NCBI GenBank assembly: GCA_002508495.1
Contig: DANA01000039.1
Coordinates: forward strand, 1-22,516
Source of the DNA: Methanoregula sp. UBA276
GTDB taxonomy: Archaea; Halobacteriota; Methanomicrobia; Methanomicrobiales; Methanospirillaceae
Direction: 5' to 3'
DNA length: 22,516 nucleotides
Shown piece after piece: positions 1 through 6,882 of this stretch (its first letter is position 1; the number at the start of each line of letters is the position of its first letter). The translations under genes and the position numbers were made by a program. Below the pieces are notes generated by a model. It did no database searches. It saw only the letters and a program-made list of their open reading frames with translations, and was not told the origin of the DNA.

Positions 1-352
1 AGTCGAGATCTTTGCCGACAACCTGGTCCAGAAAGTGTTCTTCAACCTGCTGGACAACTCGCTCCGCCACGGGGGCACGGAGATGACGCGGATACGGTTT
101 TCTTACCGCGAGACGAAAAGCGGGCTTGAGATCCTGTACGAAGACGACGGGGCAGGCATCCCGGATGACGAGAAAGATATGATCTTTGAGCGGGGGTACG
201 GGAAGAATACCGGCTTTGGGCTCTTCTTCATCCGCGAGATCCTGGCAATCACCGCAATTACCATCACGGAGAACGGCGAGCCGGGCAATGGGGCACGGTT
301 CGTGATCACGGTACCTGCAGGTGCCTGGCGGGTCCGGAAAGCCTGCCCGTAG
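1..352 (+). CDS. Histidine kinase, C-terminal HATPase fragment (5' end outside window)
   Basis: The reading frame is open from base 2 and ends with TAG at 350-352, giving about 116 residues of a kinase whose sensor and dimerisation parts lie outside the window. The GHKL ATP-binding motifs are visible in order: the N box (FNLLDNSLRHGG), the G1 box (EDDGAGIP) and the G2 box (GFGLFFIREIL), followed by the usual closing strand GARFVITVP. The internal GTG at 35 is not a real start, because the conserved domain already begins upstream of it. The domain resembles those of the kinases at 20812-22227 and 22305-22516. The stimulus and cognate regulator cannot be read from this fragment. Such methanogen kinases are usually orphans without an adjacent response regulator, and none is seen here. 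Confidence 0.9.
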   Translation, partial: VEIFADNLVQKVFFNLLDNSLRHGGTEMTRIRFSYRETKSGLEILYEDDGAGIPDDEKDMIFERGYGKNTGFGLFFIREILAITAITITENGEPGNGARFVITVPAGAWRVRKACP

Positions 353-610
353 GCCGGAGATGCCGGTAAACGGTTTTTTCACTATCTGTTGGACACAGAC
401 TTCTCCAGACCAATGGTATAACTGCTCAGGGGCACACCAGCCCGTCCTTTCTCGTCCGCCTTTTTTCTCTATTCGGTATGGGGGATTGGGCTCAGTACTT
501 CAAGAAATTATCTTTGGTGAAGGGGCGGGTGTAAAGCTCCATCATGGCAAGTATTCCCTTCTGACGGAGATTTGCCGATTCGGGAAACGTCATCCTGCTG
601 CACGCGACCC

Positions 611-646
611 GTTTTCACCCCCATATTGCCCTTATGGGGGCAAAAC
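611..646. repeat. Inverted repeat, strong hairpin
   Basis: CCCCCATA (618-625) pairs perfectly with TATGGGGG (633-640) across a 7-base loop. Outside a small internal loop, GTTTT (611-615) pairs with AAAAC (642-646). That is 13 base pairs in 36 bases, in a gene-free stretch. No U-tract follows on either strand, so it is not an obvious terminator. Confidence 0.7.
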
Positions 647-805
647 TCTACATTTTCTCCCAATCGAGATCCCCCGGTTTTTGACCCCCCATGATCTGGG
701 TAAAATTTTCGCCCTTGGCGGGCTTTTAGCAGCCAAAAATTTTCAGGACAGAGTGCAGGTTGGGTATTTTTTGCGCTTTTTATCAGGCCGCTAAATTGCA
801 GGTTG

Positions 806-858
806 AAATCCCCAGTAAAATACCCCGTTTTCCCAGAATAGCGTTTTAATGGGGATTT
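806..858. repeat. Near-perfect 15-base inverted repeat
   Basis: Bases 806-820 (AAATCCCCAGTAAAA) pair with 844-858 (TTTTAATGGGGATTT) with one G-A mismatch, around a 23-base loop. It lies in the gene-free stretch before 1328. Function unknown; a structured RNA, a relic of a small mobile element, or a protein-binding site are all possible. Confidence 0.65.
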
Positions 859-1327
859 TCCATAGGCATGGACACCGTTTCCACTGCCGAATTTTCTCCC
901 CCGTACATGCCCGGAACCTCTCCGTCGGAGAATCGATCCCATGGGAGGGACGTTCCGGCCAGGGGGCAATGCGCAAAAATGAGTGAAGTACTGGGGCTTA
1001 TCCTCCTCGGTTTTGCGGAAATTGCAGGAGAAGGTACTATCCCATGTTCACCTGTGGTTCCTATCCACATATATGTCAAGAGTTGCCAAATTAGGATCAA
1101 CGAATGTATGACGATCATTTGGGTGCATTGCCCGAAGCATCAGGCAGGATCCCCGCTAAAATTCCCGCGAACCTTGGGGAGAGGTTTTCCTCTGCGTGTT
1201 CTGTAACCCGCACCGGTTTTCTTCCCGGTGCCCCTGCTGCCTGCAGCGATATCTGTGCGTTTTTCGGTTCGCATGTAACGCTTCCTGAATCCCGAATCTT
1301 CATCCCTGCGTGCAGGGCGGGGTGGCG

Positions 1328-2221
1328 ATGAGCCGGCTGGATGATCTCCTGGAGCCCCTGGACCAGGGCATCTGGGAGGTTGTGGTGCCAAAAGGGGAGG
1401 TCACCGAACCACTAGATCCCGCGTGGAAAAGATCCCGGATCAATGTCCCTTCGCCCGGCACCATCGCAAGTTACCGGAAGGGCCGGTTCCACGTCCACGA
1501 GACCCGGGACGAGTGGCGGGTGCACCTTGACCGGTACGACCCAAAAGAGCATCCCCTGCTGCACCTTATCGACGACGCTCCACTCCTCCTCATGATCAGC
1601 GATACGTTCATGACCCTGATCGTTGATTCCCGGCGGGACCCGGGAAAAGACCGTGCCGCCTCCCTGTCAGCGCAGCGGTTCATCTGGCAGGAGGAGGTCG
1701 TCTTCGGCATTCTTTTGGTACTGGTCGGCATCTTCATTTTCGAAAACCCGTTCCTTGCACTCAGGAATCTCTTCGAACTTGCCGTCCCGCTCGCAGTATC
1801 CGTAATCGCGCTGGTGTTTCTTGCACGGGCATTCCGTGCCGGAATACCGGAAGAGCAGCGCTCCAGCGATCGTGCTTCGGGAACGGGCCTGCTCTGTGCA
1901 GGAATATGTGCGTTTCTCTTCCCGCTGGGGCTCTGGATCGTAGTTGTCCTTGTGCTCCTGACGGTCTGGATGACCGCAAGTGCAGTCATGCTGCTCTTTC
2001 GTGTCCTGAAAGGGCGCTCTGCCGTGCCCGAAGGGTTCTACAGCCGCATGGCAACCGGGATAGTCTCGCTGGTCATGGCATACCTCCTGCTGGTGAGCCC
2101 GAAAGATGTCCTTGCCCTCCTGATGACCATCCTTGGCGTGATCACTTTCCTTGCCGGGTTGACCCTCTCCATCAATGGAATGCGGTTGCGGCAGTGGATG
2201 CGGCAGACCCCCAAAGCATGA
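1328..2221 (+). CDS. HdeD/DUF308-like membrane protein with a soluble N-terminal domain
   Basis: A 297-residue protein. The first ~110 residues are soluble and unfamiliar to me (basic and aromatic-rich, with SRINVPSPGTIASYRKGRF near residues 30-48). The rest holds about six hydrophobic segments in three pairs, at roughly residues 118-135, 140-165, 180-198, 200-222, 238-255 and 258-280. Short hairpin-like TM pairs of this kind, ending in a stretch like LALLMTILGVITFLAGL, are typical of the HdeD/DUF308 family, whose biochemical role is poorly known. I chose the ATG at 1328 because GGGGTGG lies just upstream; an in-frame GTG at 1310 would put the SD inside the gene. It stands alone, flanked by gene-poor regions. 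The family call is moderate; membrane location is firm. Confidence 0.75.
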   Translation: MSRLDDLLEPLDQGIWEVVVPKGEVTEPLDPAWKRSRINVPSPGTIASYRKGRFHVHETRDEWRVHLDRYDPKEHPLLHLIDDAPLLLMISDTFMTLIVDSRRDPGKDRAASLSAQRFIWQEEVVFGILLVLVGIFIFENPFLALRNLFELAVPLAVSVIALVFLARAFRAGIPEEQRSSDRASGTGLLCAGICAFLFPLGLWIVVVLVLLTVWMTASAVMLLFRVLKGRSAVPEGFYSRMATGIVSLVMAYLLLVSPKDVLALLMTILGVITFLAGLTLSINGMRLRQWMRQTPKA

Positions 2222-2381
2222 ACGCCTCCGCATTCACCAGCAAAAAAACGAACGTGACAGCCCAAAAAAGAACAGGTCGTCATTTGGCCTTCCCGAAACG
2301 TGCGTGATTGCGTTCCTCCAAAAACGCTGAGGTGTATCGCAACCGGGCAGCGATTCAGGAACGAACTCTTCAGGGATCCGG

Positions 2382-2442
2382 CAGAGCAGAATCACCTGCC
2401 AGAGAGCCGTGGAGAATTGGTCCTGGTTACAATTCTGCTCTG
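2382..2442. repeat. 11-base perfect inverted repeat
   Basis: CAGAGCAGAAT (2382-2392) is the exact reverse complement of ATTCTGCTCTG (2432-2442), separated by 39 bases. In RNA it would form a long-looped stem. It lies about 160 bases beyond the stop of the 1328-2221 gene. Confidence 0.6.
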
Positions 2443-2731
2443 GAAAAACGCACATGAATTGGGGGAGTTCACTCCTGAAGCATGAAAATGCCCCCGACAG
2501 TATGAGCATCCCCACCCCCTTTTTGGGGTCGCTCGGGCGCCTCGTCGGGCCCTCGCTGGGCAGATCGGTTTATCCGCGTTTAAGTCTGAACGTGTGGTTT
2601 GGGGGATTTTCATGGGAAAACCTCATTCCGGAAAAGTGTTACCCCCCTTCTCGCCAGCCCTGCCCCTTTGGGGGCTCACGGCGCATGCGATGCCTCTGTA
2701 TTACCTGGACGGAACACTTCGACAAAAGTTG

Positions 2732-2743
2732 TTTTTTATAAAA
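2732..2743. promoter_or_regulatory. Palindromic TATA-like box
   Basis: TTTTTTATAAAA matches the archaeal TATA consensus, and its core (TTTTATAAAA) reads the same on both strands. On the plus strand a start site about 25 bases downstream would give an RNA beginning near 2768 that contains the stem-loop at 2795-2827 and no ORF. On the minus strand nothing obvious follows. Its use as a promoter is an inference. Confidence 0.35.
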
Positions 2744-2794
2744 CAGAAATTGAGGCCGCCACGGGGACACCCCGCGGGGGAGCGGCAGGCATCT

Positions 2795-2827
2795 TGATGG
2801 GGGTATGAGGGCAGTTTGCCCCCATCA
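2795..2827. terminator. Stem-loop beyond the exported-protein gene
   Basis: TGATGGGGG (2795-2803) pairs with CCCCCATCA (2819-2827) around a 15-base loop. An alternative hairpin, GGGCA/TGCCC (2809-2821, 3-base loop), overlaps it. On the minus strand it falls about 45 bases after the stop of the gene at 2873-3580, so it may end or protect that transcript. No U-run follows, so the terminator role is uncertain. Confidence 0.4.
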
Positions 2828-2872
2828 TCACTTTGATTGATTTCTCCAGAGGATAAAATCCCAAAAACCCAA

Positions 2873-3580
2873 TTACCGGTGCCTGACGAGCACCCATGCG
2901 ATACAACCAAGCACCAGACCGGCAAGGGAAACAAATCCGGGCAGTGCTGCGTGGGTTGGCTGAGGCGTGGCAGCCGGCACGGATGTTGGCGTTGGGCTGC
3001 TCCCCGGCGGGAGGGGGGTGAGGACAATTGACAACGACAGGGTCTTGCTCTGGGGTACCCGTACCACGGTCTCGTAGGTCTCGTACCCTTCGTTGATAAC
3101 GGTGAGGTTCTGGTCCGTGTTGGCGGGAACATCCGGGAACTCCACGCTCCAGCTGCCGGTGCCGTCGCCCCTGCTCAGTTCGCACATCCGGTTCAGGCAG
3201 GCCCTGCCACCGTCAGGGGTAATGAAGACCTGGAGGGTCCCGGTTGCCAGATCTTCGGGGGGGAGCTTTTGAAGGACGATGTCCCGCACAAGAGAGGTGC
3301 CGGAAGGGTCGAGATACACCTGCCCAAGATAGTTCCGATAGCCCGGCGTCCCGTAAACGTTGAGCATATGGTACTGGCCTGCATCCATACCGGAAAACGA
3401 TGCAATGGCCGGGCCACCGTCCCCGCTTTCGGTCTCCTTGCAGACCGTGCCAAGGCAGACCGTCCCGCCGCCCGGGTGGACCTGGATATCGATTGTCCCG
3501 GTCCCGGCTGTCGCGGCTGTGCCGAAAAGGAGAAGAACCGTGATGCAAACAAGGCTCACGATCCGGCAGATACTCCTCAT
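2873..3580 (-). CDS. Exported surface protein with two PEGA-like repeats and a PGF-CTERM-like tail
   Basis: A 235-residue protein with three parts. An N-terminal signal peptide (residues ~1-25, hydrophobic core IVSLVCITVLLLFG, then TAATAG) is followed by two related beta-rich repeats, starting TGTIDIQVHPGGG (27-39) and TGTLQVFITPDGG (113-125). Each repeat carries a CxxxxC pair (C42/C47 and C128/C133) that could form a disulphide outside the cell. A Pro/Thr/Ser-rich linker (189-210) leads to PGF (214-216), a hydrophobic stretch and a basic end (VRHR). PGF plus TM plus basic tail is the pattern of archaeosortase-processed PGF-CTERM proteins, which are cut and lipid-anchored at the cell surface. 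The ATG at 3580 starts the signal peptide cleanly; an in-frame TTG at 3622 would add 14 residues. Ligand and role are unknown. Confidence 0.8.
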   Translation of the reverse strand: MRSICRIVSLVCITVLLLFGTAATAGTGTIDIQVHPGGGTVCLGTVCKETESGDGGPAIASFSGMDAGQYHMLNVYGTPGYRNYLGQVYLDPSGTSLVRDIVLQKLPPEDLATGTLQVFITPDGGRACLNRMCELSRGDGTGSWSVEFPDVPANTDQNLTVINEGYETYETVVRVPQSKTLSLSIVLTPLPPGSSPTPTSVPAATPQPTHAALPGFVSLAGLVLGCIAWVLVRHR

Positions 3581-3636
3581 AAGGGAGTATTGAGCAGAAT
3601 TATGGATAAGAGTTTTGCACAATGCCGGATACCATA

Positions 3637-5190
3637 TCAGCTCATCTTCTCCCGGAATACAAAGACAAAATGCGTCGGTTTCCTGTTGGAATAGAGGATT
3701 GGCTTGCAGGTTACGGTGAGAGGGATCTTGACCCCGTACGAGTTCTTCCCTAGAAAAAGCCCCTGCCGGTCGCTGTCGCGATAGTCGAAGAAGAAGGTGT
3801 CACCGAGTTCGAACTGGTTCTCATCATGGGCAAAGTCCCTGAGCTTCTTTTCCATCACCTCTTCTGTCGGGAGCAGGAACCGTCTCTTGAAGGTCTCGTT
3901 GACGTAAATGATCTGTCCCATGCTCCTGGTGATAACAGCGCAGTCCCGCATGTTGTCCAGTGCGGCTGCAAAGAGGCTGAGCCGTTCCTTTTCCAGACCC
4001 AGTTGCTCGTTTGCTGCCAGCAACTCGCGTTCCGCATTTTTAAGACGCGTGATATCATGGCGGAAGATGCCGACCTGCTCACGGTTACCCTCCGCGTCAT
4101 TGATCGAATAAATCGTTGTATCAAACCAGCGCTCGCCGATTGGTTCCTCAAAGGAGATTGGTTCCGCACCTTTCTCCTGCATCTCGTCTGCCGTCCGCAT
4201 GGAGATGCCACCGGTCCGGATCAGGTCATAGACAACCGTACCTGCCAGTTCAGCAGCAGGCTTTTTGGCGCCCGATGCAAATGCCTCGTTAACGGCAAGG
4301 ATCCTGCCATCATTGTCTGTCAGGACGGCTTCGTCCCGCGTGGCATTGAGGAGACCACGGATCGTTGCCTCCGCCCTCCGGCGCGGGGTGATATCGACAA
4401 GGTTGCCGTAGAATGCAGGCCGGCCCCGGTACTCCATCGGGGCCTCGAAAATTTCCAGTTCAACAACAGTCCCGCCTTTCCTCCGTGCCATAAATTCACG
4501 ACAGAGCTGAGATGAACGGTCAGGGGAAGTTGTTGCCGCCGGGTTGCTGATGCGGACGAAGTCGTCAAACGATCTCCCGATCACCTCGTCACGCGCGTAC
4601 CCGAACATTTCAGCAAAGCGCGGGTTTGCGTACCGGATAATCCCGTCCTGTTGCAGGTATACACCCACCGGAGAGTTCTCGACAGGATTGCGGAACATCT
4701 CTTCAGTCTCGGCAAGCGCCGTGTACTGCTGCCGGAGTTCTTTTTCGGCAGTGGAAATCCGGCCGTACGCTTCACGGAGCTCATCCTCGTCCAGCTTGCG
4801 CAGGGTGATATCCCGGATACTGGCCTGGAGGTAAAGGTTCTCGCCAACCAAAAACCGGGTCAACGAGATCTCTGTCGGGAACGGAGTCCCATCTGCCCGG
4901 AGGTGCATCCATTCAAAGAACTGTGGCTCGCCGGCAAGAGCAGCAGCGAAGAGACGGTCAGCCATCTCTTTCGAGTTCTGGCCGCCGGGCTGGTATTCCG
5001 GTGACAGATCCAGCACGGACCTGCCGGAAATCTCTTTTTTTGGTCTTCCGAACATGACTTCCGCAGTCCGGTTGCCGTCAAGGATTGTGGCGGCATCAAG
5101 TGCCAGTATTGCATCTGCGGAGCTCTCGAACAGGGTCTCGAAAAACGCCAGGCTCCGGACGTTCTGCCCACGGTCTTGTCGTACCGGCAT
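3637..5190 (-). CDS. Multi-PAS sensor protein without an output domain
   Basis: A 517-residue, apparently cytoplasmic protein made of four PAS/PAC units, at roughly residues 15-132, 160-272, 275-383 and 402-515. Typical signatures are present: SADAILALD and SGRSVLDLSPEY in the first, ENSPVGVYLQQDGIIRYANP in the second, and PAC ends such as ASIRDITLRK and YGNLVDITPRRR. Short coiled-coil linkers join them (ISTAEKELRQQY; AERELLAANEQLGLEKERL). I see no HisKA, HATPase, HTH, GGDEF or receiver domain, so it may act by protein contact with one of the many kinases. I took the ATG at 5190, which has GAAGGG upstream. Longer frames reach an ATG at 5223 and a TTG at 5229, but these sit next to the U-tract behind the carbonic anhydrase gene. 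Confidence 0.85.
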   Translation of the reverse strand: MPVRQDRGQNVRSLAFFETLFESSADAILALDAATILDGNRTAEVMFGRPKKEISGRSVLDLSPEYQPGGQNSKEMADRLFAAALAGEPQFFEWMHLRADGTPFPTEISLTRFLVGENLYLQASIRDITLRKLDEDELREAYGRISTAEKELRQQYTALAETEEMFRNPVENSPVGVYLQQDGIIRYANPRFAEMFGYARDEVIGRSFDDFVRISNPAATTSPDRSSQLCREFMARRKGGTVVELEIFEAPMEYRGRPAFYGNLVDITPRRRAEATIRGLLNATRDEAVLTDNDGRILAVNEAFASGAKKPAAELAGTVVYDLIRTGGISMRTADEMQEKGAEPISFEEPIGERWFDTTIYSINDAEGNREQVGIFRHDITRLKNAERELLAANEQLGLEKERLSLFAAALDNMRDCAVITRSMGQIIYVNETFKRRFLLPTEEVMEKKLRDFAHDENQFELGDTFFFDYRDSDRQGLFLGKNSYGVKIPLTVTCKPILYSNRKPTHFVFVFREKMS

Positions 5191-5236
5191 AGTCAACCCT
5201 TCATTCGGTTGCGTAATAAGCATTGCCAAACGAGAT

Positions 5237-5244
5237 AAAAAAAA
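5237..5244 (-). terminator. U-tract terminator after the carbonic anhydrase gene
   Basis: On the minus strand, eight consecutive T lie 9-16 bases past the TAA of the carbonic anhydrase gene. Oligo-T tracts are sufficient for termination in many archaea. No stable hairpin precedes it. Confidence 0.5.
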
Positions 5245-5252
5245 GGAAGAGA

Positions 5253-5837
5253 TTATTTCACCCGGGTCAGTGCACCGGTCCCAAGGTCATAATAGAGCCC
5301 GTGCACTTCCACCCGCTTCTCATCCACTGCCTTTTTGAGCAGCGGGTACGTGTGCAGGTGCTCTATCTGGAGCCGGACATTCTCGAGCTCGATTAACCGG
5401 TAGCGCTCATCCTTTTCGGCAAGTGTCGTCGGGGGCTTGATTTTTACATCCACCCGCTCCTTTGCCTCGCGGGCATTGTTGAGCCAGAGCGGGATGTATG
5501 CATCCGTACTCTCCTTGTCAAGGGCGCGGATAGCCCCGCAGTTCGAGTGGCCGCAGATGACCACGTCTTTGACCTTCAGGTGCAGTACCGCATATTCCAG
5601 CACGGTTGCAAAGTTCCAGTCATGGATAGGAACGATATTGCCGATGTTCCGCTGGATGAAAAGTTCACCGGCTTTTGCCTGCGTGATATGCCCAGTCTGG
5701 AGCCGGGAGTCCGAACAGCCGATCCAGAGCGTCTCCGGGTGCTGGCTTCCCGTCAGCTCCTTGTAATAGTCGATGTTGGGAGTGAAATCCGACTCCCGAA
5801 ACCTCAGGTTCCCAAGTAAAAGATTGTCAATTGCCAT
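5253..5837 (-). CDS. Beta-class carbonic anhydrase
   Basis: A 194-residue cytoplasmic enzyme that interconverts CO2 and bicarbonate. The zinc and catalytic signature is complete: CSDSR (C41, D43, R45) and GHSNCG (H97, C100), with NIGNIVP between them and the family's helical C-terminal half. Length fits beta-CAs. The ATG at 5837 is preceded by AGAGGTG with a spacing of about five bases; the in-frame upstream codon at 5861 is unnecessary. In a methanogen it probably supplies CO2 for methanogenesis or bicarbonate for carboxylases. The gene has its own U-tract and lies back to back with the hyf-like operon. Its SD region (TCAGAGGTGTGTATAT) is shared with other genes in the window. Confidence 0.95.
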   Translation of the reverse strand: MAIDNLLLGNLRFRESDFTPNIDYYKELTGSQHPETLWIGCSDSRLQTGHITQAKAGELFIQRNIGNIVPIHDWNFATVLEYAVLHLKVKDVVICGHSNCGAIRALDKESTDAYIPLWLNNAREAKERVDVKIKPPTTLAEKDERYRLIELENVRLQIEHLHTYPLLKKAVDEKRVEVHGLYYDLGTGALTRVK

Positions 5838-5851
5838 ATACACACCTCTGA
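5836..5851 (-). promoter_or_regulatory. Shared leader/SD element of the carbonic anhydrase gene
   Basis: On the minus strand TCAGAGGTGTGTATAT overlaps the start codon of the carbonic anhydrase gene and contains the SD AGAGGTG. The same 16 bases recur at 15267-15282, and 12 of them (TCAGAGGTGTGT) occur before fdhC. Confidence 0.65.
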
Positions 5852-6133
5852 CAGTGCACATAACCCGGCAGACACCGGCCTATGCTTACTACTGATACTG
5901 GAAGGGGGGTGAAAGAACCTTTCGGATTGAATCCGGGGCGCAGTGCGCGCGAGCGTTGCCAATCTGGGAAAATTGCTGGATTTTTTAAAAAATACTCGCG
6001 GATAATTGGTTTTTAGCAGATTGCGTTGTTCTGTGGAACCGCTGATGACATCTTCCGGGTCAAAAAAGCGGGTAAAACTCCTCACGTTCAGCCTATGAAT
6101 TTATCTGGGAGAAGTGATAATCGCTATAGATTG

Positions 6134-6145
6134 TTTTATAAATAA
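6134..6145 (+). promoter_or_regulatory. TATA box of the GNAT-hyf-like operon
   Basis: TTTTATAAATAA closely matches the archaeal TATA consensus. A start site about 25 bases downstream (near 6168) would leave a leader of about 55-60 bases before the GTG at 6226. It is the only strong TATA element found just before this seven-gene cluster. Confidence 0.6.
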
Positions 6146-6214
6146 TATCTCCCGCGATGATCGCAATGAGAACAATCCACCAGCCAAACATTCAATCCGG
6201 CCCCGTTCTTTTCC

Positions 6215-6219
6215 GGAGG
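6215..6219 (+). promoter_or_regulatory. Strong SD fixing a GTG start
   Basis: GGAGG lies six bases before the GTG at 6226. This supports that GTG as the true start of the acetyltransferase; no in-frame ATG lies nearby. Confidence 0.75.
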
Positions 6220-6225
6220 AAATAG

Positions 6226-6882
6226 GTGCCGCCCGCTGCACAGGCCCCTGAAGTAGTGTCAAGGAACGAGGACCAGACCCTGCTCACCCTCTACCATCTC
6301 GCCGGAGAGGAGAGCGGGGGTTTTGTCGCATTCCGGCCGCACTTCCTCGACCGTATCACCCGAAGCCTCGTACTTGGCCAATCCGTTGCCGCTCAGGCAC
6401 ACATCCCCGGACCGGTTACGGTGCGGGAACTCACCCCCGCCGAGATGGTGCGGGCCGAACGGGAACTCTGGATCCATTACCACCAGCAAAAAGCTGACCG
6501 GAAGAACGACCGGCTCTTTGCCGCCTTTGCCGGCACCCGGCTCATCGGGGTTGCCCGGTGCTCCCGTCACCCGGACGGCCTTGAGGTGGATGCCGTATAT
6601 GTGCTCGACGAGTACCGGCTCAAAGGTTATGCCCGTTCGGTCATGCAGCTCTTAATTGAAGAGTGCGGCAGGAGCGAGACCCTGTACATGCACTCCAAGA
6701 CAGAACTGGTGGAATTCTATGGCAGCATGGGGTTCCGGCTCATCCCCGAGGCAGAACTTCCGCTCACCATCCGCAACCGTTTCGACTTTGTTATGGGCGA
6801 CCTTGCCAGCATCAAGGTATGCCCCATGCGCCGGGAACCGGGCTTTGATACGCCGGAGGCTGAAGGAGGTGTTTTGGCATGA
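6226..6882 (+). CDS. GNAT-family N-acetyltransferase, first gene of the hyf-like operon
   Basis: A 218-residue cytoplasmic protein. Residues ~64-200 form a GNAT domain: VRELTPAEM at the start, GVARCSRHPDGLEVDAVYV as the central strands, the acetyl-CoA loop R131-LKGYA-R137 (pattern R/QxxGxG/A), and the closing EFYGSMGF. The first ~60 residues are an extension not seen in its relative. Start is a GTG with a strong SD. The gene ends in ATGA, overlapping the hyfB-like start by four bases, so the two are translationally coupled. The protein at 20285-20812 is clearly homologous over the whole GNAT domain, including ARCxRH and LIExC. The substrate is unknown; acetylation of a subunit of the adjacent complex, a small molecule, or a regulator are all possible. 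Confidence 0.85.
   Translation: MPPAAQAPEVVSRNEDQTLLTLYHLAGEESGGFVAFRPHFLDRITRSLVLGQSVAAQAHIPGPVTVRELTPAEMVRAERELWIHYHQQKADRKNDRLFAAFAGTRLIGVARCSRHPDGLEVDAVYVLDEYRLKGYARSVMQLLIEECGRSETLYMHSKTELVEFYGSMGFRLIPEAELPLTIRNRFDFVMGDLASIKVCPMRREPGFDTPEAEGGVLA

Larger units (their letters stand above)
353..1327. other. Gene-poor intergenic region with several hairpins
   Basis: About 975 bases with no credible gene. The open frames here (for example 508-969 minus and 868-1206 plus) lack ribosome-binding sites, recognisable motifs and membrane or signal segments, and their composition is erratic. Instead the stretch holds runs of five or more C or G and strong inverted repeats (611-646, 806-858), plus a 7-base-pair hairpin at 1210-1231 (GCACCGG/CCGGTGC, 8-base loop) about 100 bases before the next gene. 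It may be an eroded gene region or structured non-coding DNA. No tRNA-like cloverleaf was seen. Confidence 0.5.
2222..2872. other. Gene-poor region between convergent genes
   Basis: About 650 bases without a credible gene, between the end of the plus-strand membrane protein and the end of the minus-strand exported protein. It contains an 11-base inverted repeat (2382-2442), a short GCCCC/GGGGC hairpin at 2662-2675, a TATA-like box at 2732-2743 and a strong stem-loop at 2795-2827. Open frames here are short, overlap in several frames and have no SD. A small structured RNA downstream of the TATA-like box is possible but unproven. Confidence 0.5.
5838..6225. other. Divergent intergenic region between carbonic anhydrase and hyf-like operon
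   Basis: A 388-base regulatory region. It contains a perfect A/T palindrome ATTTTTTAAAAAAT (5980-5993), usable as a TATA element in either direction, the strong TATA box at 6134-6145 for the rightward operon and the SD at 6215-6219. The frame on the minus strand up to 6085 has no SD or motif and is an extension of the carbonic anhydrase frame. No gene is supported. Confidence 0.55.

Noticed and set aside
508..969. 153-codon minus-strand frame in the gene-free stretch
   Set aside because: No SD, no hydrophobic or domain pattern, and it spans both strong inverted repeats; most likely chance.
868..1206. 112-codon plus-strand frame in the gene-free stretch
   Set aside because: Low-quality composition, no SD, and it overlaps other equally long frames in other phases.
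3826..4515. 229-codon plus-strand frame opposite the multi-PAS gene
   Set aside because: It is antisense to clear PAS domains; Cys/Arg/Pro-rich with no recognisable domain.
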